This document shows positions 18,414 through 22,500 of a stretch of DNA of 22,500 bases, in pieces; the stretch's first letter is position 1, and every line of letters starts with the position of its first letter. This DNA is from Prorocentrum cordatum. Lineage: Eukaryota > Sar > Dinophyceae > Prorocentrales > Prorocentraceae. The notes below the pieces were generated by a model. It was not told the DNA's origin. It ran no database searches and saw nothing but the letters and a program-made list of their open reading frames with translations. The position numbers and the translations under genes are program-made. The stretch lies in the NCBI GenBank assembly GCA_963575745.1, contig CAUYUJ010020590.1, positions 25,001 through 47,500 of the forward strand, read 5' to 3'.

Positions 18414-18463
18414 CTCTGACAGCTCGCTGTCCTTGTGCATCTGCGTGACGATGTCACAGCCAC
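18414..18463 (-). CDS. Monothiol glutaredoxin, penultimate exon (GGCD motif)
   Basis: This exon completes the split glycine codon and then encodes GCDIVTQMHKDSELSE. The Gly-Gly-Cys-Asp signature normally follows KGEFI directly in monothiol glutaredoxins, and the Cys-Asp pair contacts glutathione's gamma-glutamyl end. The acceptor is CCCTGCAG|GTGGCT. Joining at G|GT restores GGT GGC TGT GAC without a shift, which strongly supports the intron. No GT donor gives a sensible continuation. A GC donor after GAG (GAG|GCGCGC at 18413-18412) joins in phase 0 to the terminal exon. A GA donor three bases earlier would remove only one residue. If the downstream intron is not removed, the frame stays open to about 17436 and adds Ser- and Asp-rich low-complexity sequence. 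The exon is sure; its 3' edge is an inference. Confidence 0.85.
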
Positions 18464-20689
18464 CTGCAGGGCCAGGCCAGGCCAGGCACCACGTCAGGAC
18501 GCCGAAGGGCATGGAAGAAGACGTGCGCTTGTCTTGCGCGGCCAGCAGGCGAATGCCTGCCTTTTCCGATCACGCTGGAGGGCAAGACGACGACTCTGGC
18601 GAAAGTAACAGCAGCCATGCGGGGGGAGAAATGGTGCAAGGAGAAAGGTGCGCAGGGGCTTGCGGGACGGTGGAAAAAAAGAGAGGTGGGCAGGCTTGTG
18701 GGCGCAGCTCCAGGAAACAACAAAGTATATGCGAAAGCACACTTCGCCTGGCCATGCTCATACCGATCCTCATCCTCCGCCTCCGCCTCGTCCTTCTCCT
18801 CTCCTGCCTCCTCCCTTCGTCCTCCCTCCTCCCTTCTCCTCCGGTTCTCCACCTCCAGTCCTCCTCGCATGCTCCTCTTCCATTTCCCCATTCCTCCATA
18901 CACGCCTGCGGAGACCGACGCAGCCTCGGAAGCATCAAGAGGCTGGGGATGAGGCGTCGGCACTGCAAGCTCACGTGCTGCTGCGGGACCCTCTGATTCC
19001 CGCGCTGGGTACGTCTGAAAGGGCCTCTCAAAGCTGGGAGGGCCCAGCTTCTGGGAAGCCGCCTGCCTGCTTATAGAAAACCCCCAAGTTCTTAGCAAGG
19101 CTGCCCCCCTCGCGCCATCCCCCGTTGCCTGCGCCGCCAGTCCAGCTCCCAGGTCTCAAGCGGTCCCCGGAGGTCCCCAAAACCCAGAGGTCCCCAATGA
19201 GTTCCTCAGGGAGGTCCATGGTCCCCGGGTCCCCAGGGGTCCCCGGAGGCCTCTGGAGGCCTCCAGAAGAAAGGCCGAAGATGCACCAAACAGCAACATT
19301 AGGCTGGCGAGGGGCCTGACCATATCAAGTAACGTCCGCATGCGGACCCTGCCGCTGGGGCCTTAGGTGGAGCTCACGATTGGGACACGAAACATGTGAA
19401 GGTGTGCCGAAACGGTGTTGGTGCGCGCATGCTGACCCTTCTACTGGGGCCTCAGGTGGAGCCCCCCTTGTAGGGCCACGAAACGTATGAGAGGTGGGTG
19501 TGACGAAGCAGTGGTGACGCCCGCATGCGGACCCTGCAACTGGTGCCTCAGGTAGGGCTCCTTCTGGGGCCACGAAACGTATGAGCGGTGTGCCGACACG
19601 GCGGTGACGCCCACATGCGGACCCTGCCACTGGAAGCCTTAGGTGAAGCTCCCTATAGGACCACGACACGTGTGAGGGGTGTGCCGAAACGGCGGTGACG
19701 CCCACATACGGACCCTGCCACTGGAGCCTCAGGTGGAAATCCCTATGGGGCCATGAAACGTGTGAGGGGTGTGCCGAAGCGGTGGTGACGCCCGCATGCG
19801 GAACCTGCGGCATCAGGTGGAGCTGCCTATGGAGCCACGTAACGTGAGCGGTGTGCCGAAACGGTGGCGACGCCCACATGCGGACCTTGCCACTGGGGCC
19901 TTAGCTGGAGCTCCATATGGGGCCACGAAACGAAGGTGTGAGATGTGCCAGAGTAATAGCAAACACACAGAAAATGTTGTGTGTTCCCCATTCCCCCCTC
20001 CGTTGCCAGCCTTCTGACCAGCTAGCCCCTCTGACCAGCTTCTGATTCGCTCTGCGTGCTGTCACCTCACGCTCCCAACACAAGGCGCCACCAACCCCCG
20101 CAAGCCCCACCATAGCTCTGCACAACGACCGTGCAAGCTCCCGCTGGCCCGTGCGTCGCCAAAGCCGAGTTACTGCCACAAGCCCAAACTGATGTCAACT
20201 AAAGTGCGGCCAGGGCCGCAAGAAGCCCTCGCAAGAAACCCAAACCTGTAACTCCGCGCGCGTGTTGCATGTGGGGGAAGGCCCAGTGCACCTTGAATGC
20301 AGCAGTTTCTGAAACGCCCACAGGAGGTAACCGCGCAGCGCTCGATGCGAAGAAACACGAGCTACCCTAACGAACAGCATCTGGCTTCTTGGTGTGCGTC
20401 CCCACTGCAGCTCCAGGGCCGAGGTCTTCGAAAAGTGATTGATGCTATGCGCCTTTTGAAGGCCTCCTGGTGGCCGATGGAGACCTCCAGGGACCTCCGA
20501 GGACCCCTGGAGACCTCCAGGACGACGCACCCCACTCTCTGGAGATGGTGTCATGCCACCAACGTCGGTGCTCCACAGCACGCGCTCGCCCAGAGGGAAC
20601 GCGTCCGCAGTTTGGCCAGCCCAAGATTCTGGCCTGCAGCCTACATGTTTGGAGAGGCGAGCTGGAGCGAGAAATCGGAACGAAACCAC
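18464..20689 (-). other. Glutaredoxin intron, GT-AG, 2226 bp
   Basis: Defined by the exact codon join of the two flanking exons. The donor region reads GGTGGT and the acceptor region GCAGGTGGC, so the five bases GGTGG occur at both borders. The intron holds the second 90-bp satellite array (19325-19945), a GGTCCCC-rich stretch (about 19150-19270) and a GGAGACCTCC-rich stretch (20455-20525). The rest (18470-19150, 19950-20450) is unassigned. Open frames in it, including one of 214 codons on the sense strand at 18454-19098, look non-coding. Confidence 0.82.
19325..19945. repeat. 90-bp satellite array 2 (diverged relative of array 1)
   Basis: Seven monomers, anchors spaced 89, 96, 91, 90, 84 and 88 bp. 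The monomer shares CCACTGGGGCCTTMGG, GGAGCTCCCTATGGGGCCAC, GAAACGTGTGAGGGGTGTGC and CGAA with array 1. It differs by CGGTGGTGACGCCCGCATGC in place of GGTGCGGTGGCGCCATGCG. It lies inside the first visible glutaredoxin intron. Confidence 0.9.
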
Positions 20690-20762
20690 CAATGAACTCC
20701 CCCTTTACGTACAGCTGCGGGACGGTCGGCCAGTCGGAGAACTTCTTCACGCCCTCGCGCAC
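20690..20762 (-). CDS. Monothiol glutaredoxin, internal exon (GSH-binding part)
   Basis: This minus-strand exon encodes 24 residues plus one base. It contains [19 protein letters not shown] followed by KGEFI, with the split codon completing Gly. This matches the second half of the thioredoxin fold of class II (CGFS) glutaredoxins, which bind glutathione and a [2Fe-2S] cluster and pass clusters to acceptor proteins. The WPTVPQ segment carries the cis-proline TVP motif that contacts glutathione. The upstream intron ends in a long C/T tract and GCGAAG|GTG. The donor is ATTG|GTGGTT, so the exon is 73 nt and ends in phase 1. Codons are strongly G/C-ending. The next exon supplies the expected GGCD motif in the right phase. 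The active-site CGFS exon is not in the window and must lie right of 22500. Family assignment is secure. Compartment (mitochondrion, plastid or cytosol) cannot be told. Confidence 0.88.
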
Positions 20763-20770
20763 CTTCGCAG

Positions 20771-20885
20771 GAAGGGGGGCGGCGAGGAAGGGGGGGGAGC
20801 CGGAGAGGGGAGGGGAGGGGCAGGGCCGAGGGGAGAGGAGGAGTAGGAGGAGGAGGAGGAGGAGGAGGAGGAGGAGCGAGGAGGG
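20771..20885. repeat. (GGA)n polypurine tract before the internal exon
   Basis: On the glutaredoxin sense strand this is a C/T-only stretch ending next to the acceptor of the 20690-20762 exon, the same arrangement as at the terminal exon. Confidence 0.9.
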
Positions 20886-21042
20886 GGCCCGCGCGAGTCG
20901 ACACCGCCTGTCCGCTGCCGCGGGCAGAAGGGGGCCCCGCGAGCCGCCGTGGCCGCAGGGGCAACAGGATCTATACAGAGAGAGGAAAGACCTGGGAGTC
21001 CTCATGTCGGCGGCGAGCGAAGGGGGGGAAGTGAGAAGGAGA

Positions 21043-21238
21043 TCGGGAGCGGCCAAGGGGGGGGCGTCCAAGAGGGGGGGGGTCCAATCATGGCCAGCGG
21101 CACGTGCGCGGCCCAGCGGGGTGGCCGGGGGCGTCACGAAACGAGAGGAGGCGCCCTGAGATCTGGGGAGATAGCATGGCCCCCGCCATGATATCCACCA
21201 CCCCCCCTAGTCATCACCCCGCTCTTTGCCGCCCCCGA
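21043..21238. mobile_element. Family D inverted-repeat element nested in family E
   Basis: 196-bp element from TCGGGAGCGGCCAAG to the near inverse CTCTTTGCCGCCCCCGA. GGAGA is duplicated exactly at 21038-21042 and 21239-21243. Removing it joins the two halves of an inverted family E copy (21007-21042 and 21239-21318), matching the uninterrupted copy at 15536-15645. Related elements lie at 4698-4867 and, as a fragment, 12245-12365. Confidence 0.82.
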
Positions 21239-21318
21239 GGAGAGGGCCTTCTCAGAAGCCTCGGAGGTCCCCTGGGCCTCCTGAGAAGTTTCCTGCAAGC
21301 CTTCCCCGGAGACGATGA
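21239..21318 (-). repeat. Dispersed repeat family E, inverted copy (right part)
   Basis: Read on the minus strand: TCTCCGGGGAAGGC, AACTTCTCAGGAGG, GGGGACCTCCGAGG and CTTCTGAGAAGGCC, in the same order as at 15536. Its remaining part is at 21007-21037, beyond the nested family D element. Confidence 0.72.
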
Positions 21319-21381
21319 ATTATCCCAGTGCGACCATACCTAGGAGTTGGAGCCGCTAGGAAAGCAGCCTAAGTGGTAACA

Positions 21382-22040
21382 GTAAAGCTAAGCTGAAGCT
21401 AAGCTAAAGCTAATCTAAAGCTAAGCTGAAGCTAGACTAAAGCTAAGCTAAAGCTGAGCTAAAGCTAAGCTAAAGCTAAGTTAAAGCTAAGTTACAGCTA
21501 AGCTAAATATAAGCTAATGCTAAGCTGAAGCTAAGCTAAAGCTAAGCTAGAGCTACGCTAAAGCTAAGCTAAAGCTAAGCGAAGGCTAAGCTAAAGCTAA
21601 GCTGAAGCTAAGCTAAAGCTAAGCTAAAGCTAAGCTGAAGCTAGGCTAAAGCTAAGCTGAAGCTAGGCTAAAGCTAAGCTAAAGCTGAGCTCAAGCTAAG
21701 CTAAAGCTAAGTTAAAGCTAAGTTAAAGCTAAGCTAAATCTAAGCTAAAGCTAAGCTGAAGCTAAGCTGAAGCTAAGCTAAAGCTAAGCTAAAGCTAAGC
21801 TAAAGCTAAGCTAAAGCTAAGCGAAGGCTAAGCTAAAGCTAATCTAAAGCTTAGCTAAAGCTAAGCTAAAGCTAAGCTGAAGCTAAGCTGAAGCTAAGCT
21901 AAAGCTAAGCTGAAGCTAAGCTAAAGGTAAGCTAAAGTTAAGCTAAAGCTAAGCTAAAGTTAAGCTAAAGCTAATCTAAAGCTAAGCTAAAGCTAATTAA
22001 GCTAAAGTTAAAGCTAAAGCCAAAGCTAAAGCTAAAGCTC
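21382..22040. repeat. 11-bp GCTAAAGCTAA minisatellite, about 660 bp
   Basis: Alternating GCTAAA and GCTAA make an 11-bp unit, roughly 60 copies, with CTGAAG, CGAAGG and GTTAAAG variants. The last 45 bases switch to a simple GCTAAA hexamer. Stops occur in every frame. It lies in the upstream glutaredoxin intron or beyond. Confidence 0.95.
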
Positions 22041-22052
22041 CCAGGGGACTGG

Positions 22053-22075
22053 GGGAACCGCCCGGGCCGGTTCCC
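22053..22075. other. Short GC-rich inverted repeat
   Basis: GGGAACCG and CGGTTCCC flank a 7-base CCCGGGC loop, just after the minisatellite. Confidence 0.5.
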
Positions 22076-22144
22076 ACTGCCCGGCCCTTTAAGCCCATAG
22101 GGTAAGAACCCTTCTAGGCAGAGCCTCTGTAGGGAAAAAGTGTT

Positions 22145-22255
22145 CTGCAAGCCTTCCCCGGAGACGATGACAGAACTTCTCGGAGGGCGCGAGGGCTCCC
22201 GAGAAGGCCTTCAGGCCTTCTCCTCCCCGCTTCCCCCCCTCGGTCGCCGCCGGTC
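22145..22255 (+). repeat. Dispersed repeat family E, third copy
   Basis: Contains CTTCTCGGAGGGC, CCCGAGAAGGCC and CTTCCCCCCCTCGGTCGCCG, matching 15536-15645. Its first 26 bases are identical to 21293-21318 and inverted relative to the copy at 15536. Confidence 0.68.
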
Positions 22256-22500
22256 CGAGGACGAGCCCACAGGGCGGCACGCACACATCGCTGGGGAAAA
22301 CCCGCGTGGCTCGCCAACGAGCGTCGAGCCCGTGCTTGCGGGTCGCACGACGGCCGGACGGCCGGACGGTCGCACGACGGCCGGACATCCCGGGGAGCGC
22401 GCAGCAAGAAAGAGGGTGCCGAGGCCCCCGGCAGGCCTCGGGGCACGCCGGGAGAGCCTCGCGAGAGGAGGCCGACCCGGCGCCTGGTCCGCGGGCAGGG
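22256..22500. other. Unassigned GC-rich end, small local repeat
   Basis: GTCGCACGACGGCCGGAC occurs twice (22342-22359 and 22369-22386) around GGCCGGACG. No exon of the glutaredoxin N-terminal half was found here on the minus strand. Confidence 0.45.

Noticed and set aside
18454-19098. 214-codon minus-strand open frame
   Set aside because: It lies within the well-supported glutaredoxin intron, overlaps the GGCD exon's edge in another frame and shows no domain.
21382-22040. Telomere-like or CRISPR-like array
   Set aside because: The unit GCTAAAGCTAA is not a known telomere repeat, and there are no unique spacers between repeats.

Overview
This looks like nuclear DNA of a microbial eukaryote with long introns and heavy repeat loading. 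My best guess is a dinoflagellate. The only gene I can identify is split by introns of 2.2 kb and 4.6 kb. All three of its visible acceptors read AG|GTG, and one donor reads GC rather than GT. Those splice signals, together with GC-rich surroundings and huge simple-sequence tracts, fit dinoflagellates. A haptophyte or another alga is not excluded. No prokaryotic gene, tRNA, rRNA or CRISPR array was seen.

Layout. Bases 1-4140 are almost entirely triplet repeats: CAT, CCT, CAG, an AT-rich TAG/TAC stretch, ACT, a CCGTAT/CCGCAT block, then CCT. Bases 4140-5470 hold two short inverted-repeat elements and mostly unassigned sequence. Bases 5470-6580 are a 90-bp satellite with a three-monomer higher-order repeat. 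Bases 6581-7250 are (GAT)n then (GAG)n. Bases 7250-13760 mix GGA/CCT tracts, several foldback elements, a tandem array of about 0.45-kb foldback units, an intact TA-flanked MITE and a few doubtful exon candidates.

From about 13764 to beyond 20762 the minus strand carries the C-terminal half of a monothiol (CGFS-type) glutaredoxin in three exons: 20762-20690, 18463-18414 and 13790-13764. Joined, they give a continuous glutaredoxin C-terminus ending in TGA. The N-terminal half, with the active-site cysteine, must lie past the right edge. Its introns hold a second array of the 90-bp satellite family, several MITE-like elements (one with a perfect 9-bp target duplication, one folding into a T shape), a pure GATA microsatellite and a long CAT tract. 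The last exon sits directly after a CCT/GGA tract of about 470 bp, which acts as a very long polypyrimidine tract on the sense strand. The final 1.5 kb hold a nested transposon insertion with a 5-bp target duplication and an 11-bp GCTAAAGCTAA minisatellite.

Most long open frames in the window (poly-Leu, poly-His, poly-Asp, poly-Arg and similar) are by-products of triplet repeats without stop codons. I do not call them genes.
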